Source: Streptomyces sp. JB150
Lineage (GTDB): Bacteria; Actinomycetota; Actinomycetes; Streptomycetales; Streptomycetaceae
Assembly: GCF_011193355.1 (NCBI RefSeq)
Contig: NZ_CP049780.1
Location: 2,844,169 to 2,908,168 of the forward strand
DNA: 64,000 bases
Direction: 5' to 3'
The notes under the pieces were generated by a model, which saw only the letters and a list, made by a program, of their open reading frames with translations, was not told the DNA's origin and ran no database searches. Below are positions 8,639 to 16,937 of this stretch, in pieces. A program made the translations under genes and the position numbers. Each line of letters opens with the position of its first letter. Positions within the stretch are counted from its first letter, which is position 1.

Positions 8639-10723
8639 TCACAGGCTCAGCTCCGGGTGCAGCTTGTCCAGCGTCCACACCTGGCGGCGGCGGGCCGACA
8701 GGGCGGTCAGCGCCAGCGCGCCCAGCGTGAAGGCCGCCAGCACCGCGCATGCCTGCCAGACCGGCCCCAGTCCGCCGCCCGTGATCAGCCGGCGCAGCGC
8801 CTCCACGACGTAGGTCATCGGCAGCCACGGGTGGATCGCGTTGAAGAAGCCCGGACTGGTCTGCACGGGGTAGGTGCCGCCCGCCGAGGTCAGCTGGAGC
8901 ATCAGCAGGGCCAGCACCAGGATCCGGCCGGCCGCCCCGAAGCGGGCGTTGAGCAGCTGCACGATCGCCGCGAAGCAGCCCGTCACCAGGAACAGGAAGC
9001 CCACCGTCCCGGCCGCGCGGGCCATCTCCAGGCCCACCGCCCAGTGCAGCACCGCCATCAGCGCCCCGGTCTGCGCGACGCCGATCGCCAGCACCGGCAG
9101 CCAGCCCGCCAGCGCGATCCGCCAGGCCGAGGCGCCCGCGGCGAGCGCCCGCCGGTTCAGCGGCGGGATCAGCATGTACGCCACCATCGCGCCCACCCAC
9201 AGGGACAGCGGGATGAAGTACGGCGCGAAACCGGTGCCGTAGTTGGGCGCGCGGTGCAGGGACTGCGCGGCGAGCCGCACCGGGTCCGCCATGACCTCGG
9301 TGCGCTCGTCGCGTTCCCGCTCGTCGTAGTCGGGGATCTTCTCCGCGCCGTCGTGCAGCCCGTCGGCGAGCTTCACCGAGCCGTCGACCAGCTTGTACAT
9401 GCCGCCGCTGAGGTCGTCCGCGCCCGTCTTCAGCTTCCCGACGCCCTGGTCCAGGTCGACCGAGCCGGTCCTCGCGGTGCCGAGGCCCGCGTGCAGCTTC
9501 TCGGCGCCCGCGGCGACCTTCCCGGCGCCCGTGTTCAGCTGGTTGATCCGCTTGACGGCGTCGTCCAGGTCCTCGGACAGGTGCGGCGAGCGGTCGGCGA
9601 GCGCCTGGGCCTGCTTCTGGAGGGTGGCCAGGTGCTTGTCGAGCTTCTTCAGGTCGCTGTCGTGCTGGGTGACGAGCGTGTCGAGGTCGCCGGCGACCGC
9701 CGCCACGTCGGCGGCGGCGCCCTTGGCCAGCTTGAGGTCGGCGCACGCGGCGTCGGGCAGCGTGGCCTCCTCACAGCGGGTCTTGTACACGCCGTCCAGG
9801 GTCTGGGAGGCCTCCCGGGCGCGTACGGCCGCCGCCGGGGCCGTCTTGTCCAGGCTGCCCAGGTTCTCGCGGACGGCGCCGGCCGAGTCCGCGACGAACT
9901 GGGCGGTGTCCCCGATGAACTCCTCGTTGTCCGTCAGGAAGGGGCCGATCCGGCCGGAGAAGCCGTTGACCTTGTCGGCGAGCGTCTGGGTGCCCTCCGC
10001 GACCCTCTTGGCCCCGTCCTCCAGGTCCCCCGCGCCCTTGTGCAGCTTCTTCAGGCCGGAGGCCAGGTCGCCGCTGCCGTCCTTGGCGTCCCTCAGGCCG
10101 TCCGCGAGGTCCTTGGAGCCCTTCTCCGCCTTGCCGATGCCGCCCTTGAGCTGGTCGGCGCCGCTCGCGGCCTTCACGGTCTCGCCGTGGATGTCGGAGA
10201 ACGAGATGAAGATCTTGTCCAGGAACGACCGCGACGCCTTGGTGGACGCCGCCGTGCGCACCTCGCTGAACACCGTCCGCGAGATCTGCCCGACGATGTA
10301 GTTGTTGGCGTCGTTGGTGCGCACCTGGAGCGCGCCCGTCTCGGGGGAGTCGCCGGAGCTGGAGGCGATCCGCGCGCTGAAGTCCCGCGGCATGGTCAGC
10401 GACAGGTAGTACCGGCCGTCCTCCACGCCCGCGCGGGCCTCCTCGGCGCTCACCTCGTGCCAGTCGAAGACCTCGCTCTCCCGCAGCCCTTCGACGATGT
10501 CGTCGCCCGCGCGGAGCTTCTTCCCGCCGGCCGTCGCCCCCTTGTCGTCGTTCACGAGCGCCACGGGGAGCCGGTCGAGCCGGCCGTACGGGTCCCAGAA
10601 GGACCACAGGTACAGCGCCCCGTACAGCAGCGGCAGCAGCAACAGCGCCACCAGGCCCGCGCGCGGGAGCTTGCCGCGCGTGAAGCGGCGCAGCTCAAGC
10701 CCGGCCAGTTTCGGCGACCTCAT
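8639..10723 (-). CDS. YhgE/Pip-type ABC-2 membrane protein
   Basis: 694 aa. The topology is that of the YhgE/Pip/phage-infection-protein family: one N-terminal membrane helix (about 22-42), a ~450-residue extracytoplasmic region, then five or six C-terminal helices. The extracytoplasmic region is full of heptad-like LxxGxxxLxxG repeats (LKGGIGKAEKGSKDLADGL), the coiled-coil hallmark of the family. The C-terminal ABC-2 fold contains GTFPVQ/GFFNAIHPWLPMTYVVEALR-type signatures. Such proteins pair with small ATPases for export or act in cell-envelope stress. Its start overlaps the end of the upstream ATPase-like gene by 29 bases, implying coupling. Confidence 0.9.
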   Translation of the reverse strand: MRSPKLAGLELRRFTRGKLPRAGLVALLLLPLLYGALYLWSFWDPYGRLDRLPVALVNDDKGATAGGKKLRAGDDIVEGLRESEVFDWHEVSAEEARAGVEDGRYYLSLTMPRDFSARIASSSGDSPETGALQVRTNDANNYIVGQISRTVFSEVRTAASTKASRSFLDKIFISFSDIHGETVKAASGADQLKGGIGKAEKGSKDLADGLRDAKDGSGDLASGLKKLHKGAGDLEDGAKRVAEGTQTLADKVNGFSGRIGPFLTDNEEFIGDTAQFVADSAGAVRENLGSLDKTAPAAAVRAREASQTLDGVYKTRCEEATLPDAACADLKLAKGAAADVAAVAGDLDTLVTQHDSDLKKLDKHLATLQKQAQALADRSPHLSEDLDDAVKRINQLNTGAGKVAAGAEKLHAGLGTARTGSVDLDQGVGKLKTGADDLSGGMYKLVDGSVKLADGLHDGAEKIPDYDERERDERTEVMADPVRLAAQSLHRAPNYGTGFAPYFIPLSLWVGAMVAYMLIPPLNRRALAAGASAWRIALAGWLPVLAIGVAQTGALMAVLHWAVGLEMARAAGTVGFLFLVTGCFAAIVQLLNARFGAAGRILVLALLMLQLTSAGGTYPVQTSPGFFNAIHPWLPMTYVVEALRRLITGGGLGPVWQACAVLAAFTLGALALTALSARRRQVWTLDKLHPELSL

Positions 10724-11639
10724 CGGCCGTCTCCTTCACCTCGTCGTCGGCCTCGGCCTGGTCCATGTCGCTGTCGCCGGCTTCGTCCGTGCGTCCGTCA
10801 CCGGCCGCGCGCGCGTCCCCGTCCCGGTCACCGGCCGCGCGTGCGTCCCCGTCGCCGTCGCCCGCCGCGCGCGCGTCCCCGTCCCGGTCGTCCCCCTCGC
10901 CGTCGTCGGCCGCCTCGGTGTCCTCCGTGCTCCGCCGCGCGGTCCGCGTGGACACGGCCACCGTGCCCTCGGGGGCCTCGCTGCACACCGCCAGGACCGT
11001 CGTCCCGGCGTCGGCGAGGGAGCGCAGCAGCGCCCACACCTCGTCGTGTTCGGCCTCCGACAGCTTCAGATCGGTGTCGTCCACGGCGAGCAGCCCGGGG
11101 CGGGAGATCAGCGCGAGGGCGACGGACAGCCGCAGCGCCTCCACCCGCTCCAGATCGCGTACGGCGGTGCGGGTGCCCTTGGGCAGGGCCGCCGGGTCCA
11201 GGCCCGCGGCCCTCAGCGCGGCGTCGACGCGCAGCGCGGCCTCGTCGCGGCGCTCACCGCGCGGCCTGAGCAGCCCGCGCAGGGAGTCCCCGAACCGGCG
11301 CTGGAGCAGCACCCGCTCACGCAGGTGCTCGCCCACGGTCAGCGCGGGCTCCAGGTCGGTCACGCCCGGCACGTGCGCGAGCGCGCTGACCCGGCGCACC
11401 GCCGCCATCTGCCGCGGCAGCCGGGCGCCGCCCACCACCGCCGTCCCCTCGGCGGCCTTCATGCGCCCGGTCAGCGCGAGCAGCAGACAGGTGCGGCCCG
11501 AGCCGGACGGCCCCTCGATAGCGATCAGTGAGCCGGGTTCCGCCTCGACGCGCACGCCGCGGAACGCCCAGCCCCGCGGCCCCCTGACGCCGAAGTCCCG
11601 GGCGCTGACGGCGAGTCCCCCCGTCGCACGCTCTCCCAC
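10695..11639 (-). CDS. degenerate ABC-type ATP-binding protein with acidic repeat tail
   Basis: 314 aa from GTG 11639, which has GGGAG seven bases upstream. The ABC nucleotide-binding fold is recognisable, but the Walker A loop reads GPSGSGRT, with Arg in place of the invariant Lys. No LSGGQ is visible (only RLSVALAL), and the Walker B region is LLAVDDTD, without the usual catalytic Glu. ATP hydrolysis may be weak or absent. The last ~90 residues are an Asp/Glu/Ala/Gly tail with tandem DGDARAAGD repeats. It sits first in the operon with the YhgE/Pip protein and TetR, where a working ATPase would be expected. Confidence 0.8.
   Translation of the reverse strand: MGERATGGLAVSARDFGVRGPRGWAFRGVRVEAEPGSLIAIEGPSGSGRTCLLLALTGRMKAAEGTAVVGGARLPRQMAAVRRVSALAHVPGVTDLEPALTVGEHLRERVLLQRRFGDSLRGLLRPRGERRDEAALRVDAALRAAGLDPAALPKGTRTAVRDLERVEALRLSVALALISRPGLLAVDDTDLKLSEAEHDEVWALLRSLADAGTTVLAVCSEAPEGTVAVSTRTARRSTEDTEAADDGEGDDRDGDARAAGDGDGDARAAGDRDGDARAAGDGRTDEAGDSDMDQAEADDEVKETADEVAETGRA
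10801..10890 (+). repeat. three tandem 30-bp repeats inside the ATPase-like gene
   Basis: Three 30-base units starting at 10801, 10831 and 10861 with few mismatches. They encode the DGDARAAGDR/G decapeptide repeat in the acidic C-terminal tail of the ATPase-like protein. The unit length is a multiple of three, so copy-number change would not shift the frame. Confidence 0.9.
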
Positions 11640-11671
11640 AGCAGGTCTCCCAGAGGTGAGCCAACATTTGA

Positions 11672-11685
11672 ACTGACTGGTCAGT
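11672..11685. promoter_or_regulatory. candidate TetR operator upstream of the ATPase-like/YhgE operon
   Basis: Perfect inverted repeat ACTGAC-TG-GTCAGT, 33 bases upstream of the GTG start of the ATPase-like gene. TetR-family repressors of this exporter type bind short palindromes of this design in the promoter of the operon they close. The tetR gene is the last gene of the same run, so autoregulation is plausible. Inference from position and symmetry only. Confidence 0.6.
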
Positions 11686-11819
11686 GCAAAAACTAGCCCG
11701 AACCTTCGATCGAGGCAAAACCCCAGGTCAGATCGGATTGTCAGTGCCATACCTCACGATGGGCACATACGGCACCCCGTATGAGGGCGTGCCGTCACCC
11801 AGACGACAGGAGGTTCGTC

Positions 11820-12377
11820 ATGGCCCACTCGTCCGCCGCCGCGCGCCGGCGCCGCACCACCGGCCCTGCCCCCTCACTGACCGGCCCCGCGAGCGATGTC
11901 CACCCCGTCCTGCGCCGCGCCTCGGCACCGCCCGCCGCGCTCGACCTGCTCGCCAAGGCCCGCGCCGGACTCCACGAGGCCGCCGACCTCGAATCGCCGA
12001 ACGAGCGCTATGCGACGGCCCACCTCGCCGCCCTGCGCACCGCCGCCGCGGTGCTGGCCGCCCGCGGCCGGCCCGAGACCAGCCCACGACGCCGGGCCCG
12101 TATCCGGAGCGCCTGGGAAGTGCTCCCCGAGATCGCGCCCGAGCTGACCGAGTGGAGCGCCCTGTTCGCCTCCGGCGCCCGGCGCCGTGCCCTCGCCGAG
12201 GCCGGCGTCCAAGGCGCGGCCGGCAGCCGGGACGCCGACGACCTGATACGGGACGTGGCGATGTTCCTCCGCCTGGTGGAGCGCATGCTCGTCCTCCAGC
12301 CGGTCCTCCCGCAGCCACGCGCGGACGGGGAGGGGGATGCTCAGGGCACAAGCCACCGGATGCCGGACGCGGGCTGA
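11820..12377 (+). CDS. SAV_6107-type HEPN-domain protein
   Basis: 185 aa from ATG 11820, which follows a strong AGGAGG ribosome-binding site. It is an all-helical protein (ALDLLAKARAGLHEAADLES, YATAHLAALRTAAAVLAAR, AWEVLPEIAPELTEWSALFA) matching the actinobacterial HEPN group first named after a S. avermitilis gene. HEPN folds are often RNases of toxin systems, but the RxxxxH catalytic motif is not evident here and no antitoxin is adjacent. It is more likely a structural or regulatory member. The N-terminal ~30 residues are Arg/Ala-rich and probably disordered. Confidence 0.8.
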   Translation: MAHSSAAARRRRTTGPAPSLTGPASDVHPVLRRASAPPAALDLLAKARAGLHEAADLESPNERYATAHLAALRTAAAVLAARGRPETSPRRRARIRSAWEVLPEIAPELTEWSALFASGARRRALAEAGVQGAAGSRDADDLIRDVAMFLRLVERMLVLQPVLPQPRADGEGDAQGTSHRMPDAG

Positions 12378-12591
12378 CGGCCGCCGAGGCGCGGGGACGG
12401 CCGGACCTGGGGCGCGGGGACACCGGGACGGTGGCCGTCGTCGCACCCCCGGTACGGGTGACCAGGCAGGCCACCGGAGGCAATAGGGTGGAGGACGCCT
12501 GAAGCCTTCCCCTCCGGCACCCCGGAGCCCGGAGGGCAGCCCGTTCGCCCCGCCCTGCGACAGGCGGTGCCGTGCCGAGGAGTCAACTGCC

Positions 12592-13362
12592 GTGTCGGAC
12601 CCGATGCGACCCCGCGCCTCACTCCGTACCGCCGTGGTCTGGGAGGTCCTCCAGGACGCCCTGGACCGCCGGGTCAAGGCCACGGGCCGGGAGTCGCTGG
12701 ACGTCCTCGACACCGGAGGCGGCAGCGGCAAGTTCGCGGTGCCCGTCGCCCGCCTCGGCCACCGCGTCACCGTCGTCGACCCCAGCCCCAACGCGCTCTT
12801 CGCGCTGGAGCGCCGTGCCGCCGAGGCCGGTGTCGCCGACCGGGTGCGCGGGGTGCAGGGTGACGCGCACGGGCTGTTCGACGTGGTCGAGCGCGGCGGC
12901 TACGACGCGGTGCTCTGCCACGGTGTCCTGGAGTACGTCGACGACCCGGCCGAAGGCGTCCGCAACGCCGTGGCCGCCCTGCGCGCCGAGGGCGTGCTCA
13001 GCGTCCTCGCCGCCGGGCTCGGCGGCGCCGTGCTCGCGCGGGCCCTCGCCGGCCACTTCACGGAGGCCAAGCAGGCCCTCGACGACCCGAACGGCCGCTG
13101 GGGCGCCGGTGACCCCATGCCGCGCCGCTTCACGGCCGACCAGCTCACCGGACTGGTCGAGGGCGCGGGCCTGCGCGTCGCCGCGGTGCACGGCGTCCGG
13201 GTCTTCGCCGACCTGGTGCCCGGTGTGCTGGTGGACACCGAGCCCGGCGCCATGGACGCCCTGCTCCGGCTGGAGGCCGCGGCCGCCGAACTGCCCGCCT
13301 TCCACGCCGTGGCCACACAGCTTCATGTGCTCGGTGAGACCCAGGTGGGTACACGGGGCTGA
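12592..13362 (+). CDS. class I SAM-dependent methyltransferase
   Basis: 256 aa. Rossmann-fold methyltransferase with motif I LDVLDTGGGSGKFAVPVARL, the acidic residue binding SAM ribose in VTVVDPSPN, and motif IV-like YDAVLCHGVLEYVDDP. The C-terminal half carries a helix bundle and a GVRVFADLVPGVLVD segment seen in CmoA/SmtA-like enzymes, so small-molecule or tRNA-wobble substrates are possible. The start is GTG 12592. It stands alone, 214 bases after the HEPN gene, and the neighbours do not reveal the substrate. Confidence 0.87.
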   Translation: MSDPMRPRASLRTAVVWEVLQDALDRRVKATGRESLDVLDTGGGSGKFAVPVARLGHRVTVVDPSPNALFALERRAAEAGVADRVRGVQGDAHGLFDVVERGGYDAVLCHGVLEYVDDPAEGVRNAVAALRAEGVLSVLAAGLGGAVLARALAGHFTEAKQALDDPNGRWGAGDPMPRRFTADQLTGLVEGAGLRVAAVHGVRVFADLVPGVLVDTEPGAMDALLRLEAAAAELPAFHAVATQLHVLGETQVGTRG

Positions 13363-13649
13363 GGGGACCGCAGGCGCCTTCCGTGACCCGCCGCTGATCA
13401 GGGCATTGGTTGCGGATGGAGTACGCCACAGGCCCCCCGATCGAGCGGTTCCCGCCGTATGATCGAGGGAGACCGCTCGGCATGACGGGTCGGCGACTGG
13501 GGAATGCAAGCCTCAGCGAGCCGGGACGACCATGACGGAAACCGGTTGGCCAATTGGCGTAGAGGGGCGGGTTTCACGGGGGCGATTCCCTGCCTATCCT
13601 GAAGGGACCCCCCGAGTCGCCCCGGCGACTGCACGATGAGGAGGACTCC

Positions 13650-14042
13650 GTGCCGCTCTCAGAGCACGAGCAGCGCATGCTCGAGCAGATGGAGCGAGCG
13701 CTGTACGCCGAAGATCCCAAGTTCGCGACAGCGCTTGAGGGAAGCGGGCTGCGTACGTACACCCGGCGACGGGTCTACCAGGCGGTCGCGGGCTTCCTCG
13801 TTGGTATCGCGCTCCTCATGGCCGGAATGGTCGCCAAGCAGGTGTGGCTCAGTGTGGTGGGCTTCCTCGTCATGCTGGGATGCGCGGTGCTCGCCGTGAC
13901 CGGCTGGCGCAAGGCCCCCCGTCCGGGTGAGCAGCCCGGCGGCGGTCCGCACGCCCGCCACCAGGGACGCCAGCGGCGCTCGATGATGGACCGGATCGAA
14001 CAGCGCTGGCAGCGACGCCGTGACGAGCAGCAAGGCCACTGA
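13650..14042 (+). CDS. DUF3040 membrane protein
   Basis: 130 aa. The N-terminal MPLSEHEQRMLEQMERALY is the DUF3040 signature. It is followed by two hydrophobic helices (AVAGFLVGIALLMAGMVAK and LSVVGFLVMLGCAVLAV) and a basic Arg/Gln-rich C-terminal tail. This is a small inner-membrane protein of unknown function, common in actinobacteria near cell-division and cell-wall genes. GTG 13650 is preceded by GAGGAGG. A strong hairpin terminator lies about 35 bases after the stop. Confidence 0.92.
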   Translation: MPLSEHEQRMLEQMERALYAEDPKFATALEGSGLRTYTRRRVYQAVAGFLVGIALLMAGMVAKQVWLSVVGFLVMLGCAVLAVTGWRKAPRPGEQPGGGPHARHQGRQRRSMMDRIEQRWQRRRDEQQGH

Positions 14043-14076
14043 GCCGCTCCTCCGCTCCACGCCGGCCTAGACGTCT

Positions 14077-14116
14077 GTGAGGGGGCTGCCACCCCGCCGG
14101 GTGGCAGCCCCCTCAC
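14077..14116 (+). terminator. rho-independent-type hairpin after the DUF3040 gene
   Basis: Perfect 17-bp stem (GTGAGGGGGCTGCCACC paired with its complement) around a six-base loop. It has no U tract, as is usual in Streptomyces. It lies between convergent genes and could serve both. Confidence 0.85.
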
Positions 14117-14305
14117 GCATGCCCACGTCGGACGAGACGCCGACCACGGCCAGGCCCAGGACCAGGGCGGGCCCACGTCACAGTCGAATGCGCATCCGCA
14201 GCCACCCCGCCCCCCACCCGCTCATGCCCACGCCAGAGCACGGCCGCGGCGGACGCTGCCTGCTTTTACGCAGGGCACGCACGCCCGTCCGCCCATGACC
14301 GCCCC

Positions 14306-14335
14306 TGGCTCTGCCGCCCTCTAGCGGCAGAGCCA
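14306..14335 (-). terminator. hairpin downstream of the transglutaminase operon
   Basis: Perfect 12-bp stem TGGCTCTGCCGC with a six-base loop, about 100 bases beyond the stop of the minus-strand transglutaminase gene. Partly matching stems (GCGGCAGAGC) recur in the 61-bp repeats between it and the gene, suggesting duplication of terminator sequence. Confidence 0.7.
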
Positions 14336-14343
14336 GCCCTTCA

Positions 14344-14465
14344 GCCGCTCCGCCGCCCTCAGCGGCAGAGCCCCTCAGCCGCTCTGCTGCCCCGACGGCC
14401 GGCGGCCGCTCCGCCGCCCTCAGCGGCAGAGCCCCTCAGCCGCTCTGCTGCCCCGACGGCCGGCG
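14344..14465 (+). repeat. two identical 61-bp direct repeats
   Basis: Copies at 14344-14404 and 14405-14465 are identical. The second copy covers the last ten codons and stop of the transglutaminase gene, so the first copy is a duplicated gene end plus its terminator stem. Between 14043 and 14435 I see only this repeat and the two hairpins, no gene. Confidence 0.9.
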
Positions 14466-16937
14466 CAGCAGGGCCGCCCAGCGGGTCGACCAGCGGGCCC
14501 GGACGGCCGTCCAGCGGTCCGCCGCGTCCCACAGCGCCCGGCGCGCGGAACGCGGTGCGAGGACCGCCCGCACCCGGGTACGCCAGCCGACCCGGGCCCG
14601 CAGCGCCGCCCGCACCCGCCGCACCTCGGCGGGCAGCCCGCTCGCCGCCTGCGGCCGTGGCGCGAACAACACCTGCTCGACCGCGCCGGCGATCCGGTGC
14701 ACCGCCTCGGCGGCGCCCTCCTCCAGCCGGCCGAGCCGTACGATCCGCGCGGCCGCCGTGCGCGGGGTGAGCGCGTCGTCCGGGACGATGCCGTAGTCCC
14801 ACGCGGTGTCCGTCAGCTCCCGCCACAGGGCCAGCACGTGCCCGGCGGCCACCTCGGCCGCCCGCCGCTCCGCCTCACCGGGCAGGGCCTGCATCTCGAT
14901 GCCGTCGGCGTGGCCCTCGCCGCCCCGGTCGGCCCGGCCCCGGCCGAGCACCCCGGCCGCGCCGGACCGGAGGTGCGGCGTCGAGGCCAGCCGCACCGAC
15001 CGCCGCCGCAGCCGCCACAGCATGGGCAGCAGGGGCAGGACGACGACCAGCGCCCCGAGCCCCACCCACAGCGCCGTCCGGTACCAGGGCCCGCTCTCCT
15101 CGCCCGGGTCGCCCGGGTCCAGCGGGAGCGCGGCGCCGCACTCCTGGAGCCGCTTCTGCTGCGGCGTGCAGCCGTCGCTCGCCGACGGCTCCGCCGAGGG
15201 CGCCTGGGCCGTCGGCCGGGATGTCTCCGGCAGCTCCGGCACGCTGCTGCCCGGGATCTCCGGCACGGTGTACGGCGGGGTGGAGCCCCGGTTCGGGGTC
15301 GGCTCGAAGCGGGTCCAGCCCACGCCCTCGAAGTACAGCTCCGGCCAGGCGTGCGCGTCGCGCAGCCCCACCGACACCGTGCCGTCCGCCTGCGGGGTGC
15401 CGGGCGCGAAGCCCACCGCGACCCGGGCCGGAATGCCCAGGGTGCGGGCCATCGACGCCATCGCGAACGAGAAGTGGACGCAGAAGCCCTGTTTGTCCCG
15501 CAGGAAGCGGGCGATCGCCCGCGAGCCGCTGCCGACGTCGACCCGGGTGTCGTACTCGAAGCCGCCGTTCAGCGCGAAGTACTCCTGGAGCTTCACCGCC
15601 TGTTCGTACGGGTTCGCGGCGCCCTCGGTGACCTCGCGGGCGGTGCGGGAGACCACGGCCGGCAGCGAGTCCGGCACCTCGGTGAACTCGCGCCGCAGAG
15701 CCGGCGGCGGCGCCGGGGCGTCGGCGAGCTGCCGCGCGGTCGGCTGCACCTCGAGGCTGGTCACCGTGTACCGGGCGCCGCGCGTGTTCTGGCCGTGGTC
15801 GCCGACGAGGGTCATCCCCACCGGCTCGTACCGCCAGTTGCCGTCGACGTCCACACCGCTCGGCGGGTACGGCATCGGCAGCCAGTCCTGTGCGTACCAG
15901 TCCGCGGCCGCGATCCGGGTGCGGACCTCCGCGCGCCGCACGTCCGGGCCGAGACCCTGCGGGGTCGGGAACTCGTCCGGCACCGTCACGATGTCGCGCC
16001 GGGACGGCTTCCAGGTGGTGCCGTCGAAGTCGTCCAGGGACACGATCCGCAGGTAGAGGCTGGAGAGGCTGTTCGTCTCGGTGCGCAGGGAGAGGACCTG
16101 GCGGTCCTCGTTCACGTTCAGGCTGTCGCGCAGCGACACCAGCGGGTTCACCGCGGAGATCGTGCCGCCGCCTCCGGGGCCGGTGCCGACCCCGGTCCCG
16201 GCGCCCTCCAGCAGACCGCCGCTCATCGCGGGCAGGGCCAGCGGCGCCACCAGGGCCACGCCGAGCGCCACCGCGCCGATCCGCCGCCCGGTGCGCACCG
16301 GGGCCACCGCCGCCGCGGGCGGGCCGCCCGACGTGCGCGGCGCCGCGGCGAAGACCCGGCCCCACTGCGACAGCCGCTCCCGCCCCTCGGCGAGGAGCAT
16401 CATCAGATAGCCGACCGCGGCGATCAGGAACCACAGCCAGTCGGCCGCGCCGTCGGCCAGCCCCGCGGCCACCGAGTACAGCGCGAGCAGCGGCAACCCG
16501 GCCGGGGCGGCGCTGCGGAAGGTCACCGCCAGGGCATCCACGGCGAGCCCGATCAGCAGCACCCCGCCGATCAGCATCAGCCGGATGCCGTCCGTGAGCG
16601 GCGCCGGGGTCGCGTACCGGGACACGTCGTCCGTGCCCTGCTGGAACAGGCCGGCGAAGCGGGCGAAGGCCTCCGGGCCCGGGACCAGCCCGGCCAGGGC
16701 CTGCTCGCGCGCGAAGACCAGGGTGAGCAGCAGCAGGGTGACCACCAGCTGTGCCGCCACGGTCAGCGGCCGGGCCAGCGGCACCCGGCGGGCGGCCGCG
16801 CCCACGGACGTCTGGATCACCAGCAGCACGGCCGCCTGGAGGGACCAGGTGGCCGGGTCGACCAGCGGCAGCAGTGCGCACGCGGCCATCAGCGTGGCCG
16901 CCGCCGCGCAGATGGCCATCCGGGCCCGCCCGCTCAT
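14436..16937 (-). CDS. TgpA-like transglutaminase-domain membrane protein
   Basis: 833 aa. The N-terminus has about seven membrane helices (roughly residues 8-210). A large extracytoplasmic transglutaminase-like domain follows with the catalytic Cys in DKQGFCVHFSFAMASMARTL, the His in LRDAHAWPELY, and the Asp-equivalent segment GWTRFEPTP. A C-terminal membrane helix and cytoplasmic tail complete the DUF3488/TgpA architecture. The start overlaps the DUF58 stop (TGATG), so it is the third gene of a translationally coupled moxR-DUF58-transglutaminase operon, an envelope-linked module widespread in actinobacteria. Confidence 0.92.
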   Translation of the reverse strand: MSGRARMAICAAAATLMAACALLPLVDPATWSLQAAVLLVIQTSVGAAARRVPLARPLTVAAQLVVTLLLLTLVFAREQALAGLVPGPEAFARFAGLFQQGTDDVSRYATPAPLTDGIRLMLIGGVLLIGLAVDALAVTFRSAAPAGLPLLALYSVAAGLADGAADWLWFLIAAVGYLMMLLAEGRERLSQWGRVFAAAPRTSGGPPAAAVAPVRTGRRIGAVALGVALVAPLALPAMSGGLLEGAGTGVGTGPGGGGTISAVNPLVSLRDSLNVNEDRQVLSLRTETNSLSSLYLRIVSLDDFDGTTWKPSRRDIVTVPDEFPTPQGLGPDVRRAEVRTRIAAADWYAQDWLPMPYPPSGVDVDGNWRYEPVGMTLVGDHGQNTRGARYTVTSLEVQPTARQLADAPAPPPALRREFTEVPDSLPAVVSRTAREVTEGAANPYEQAVKLQEYFALNGGFEYDTRVDVGSGSRAIARFLRDKQGFCVHFSFAMASMARTLGIPARVAVGFAPGTPQADGTVSVGLRDAHAWPELYFEGVGWTRFEPTPNRGSTPPYTVPEIPGSSVPELPETSRPTAQAPSAEPSASDGCTPQQKRLQECGAALPLDPGDPGEESGPWYRTALWVGLGALVVVLPLLPMLWRLRRRSVRLASTPHLRSGAAGVLGRGRADRGGEGHADGIEMQALPGEAERRAAEVAAGHVLALWRELTDTAWDYGIVPDDALTPRTAAARIVRLGRLEEGAAEAVHRIAGAVEQVLFAPRPQAASGLPAEVRRVRAALRARVGWRTRVRAVLAPRSARRALWDAADRWTAVRARWSTRWAALLRRPSGQQSG

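Noticed and set aside
7959..9746. 595-aa TetR fusion protein
   Set aside because: The TetR frame happens to stay open upstream through the antisense frame of the YhgE/Pip gene; the real start is at the ATG at 8588.
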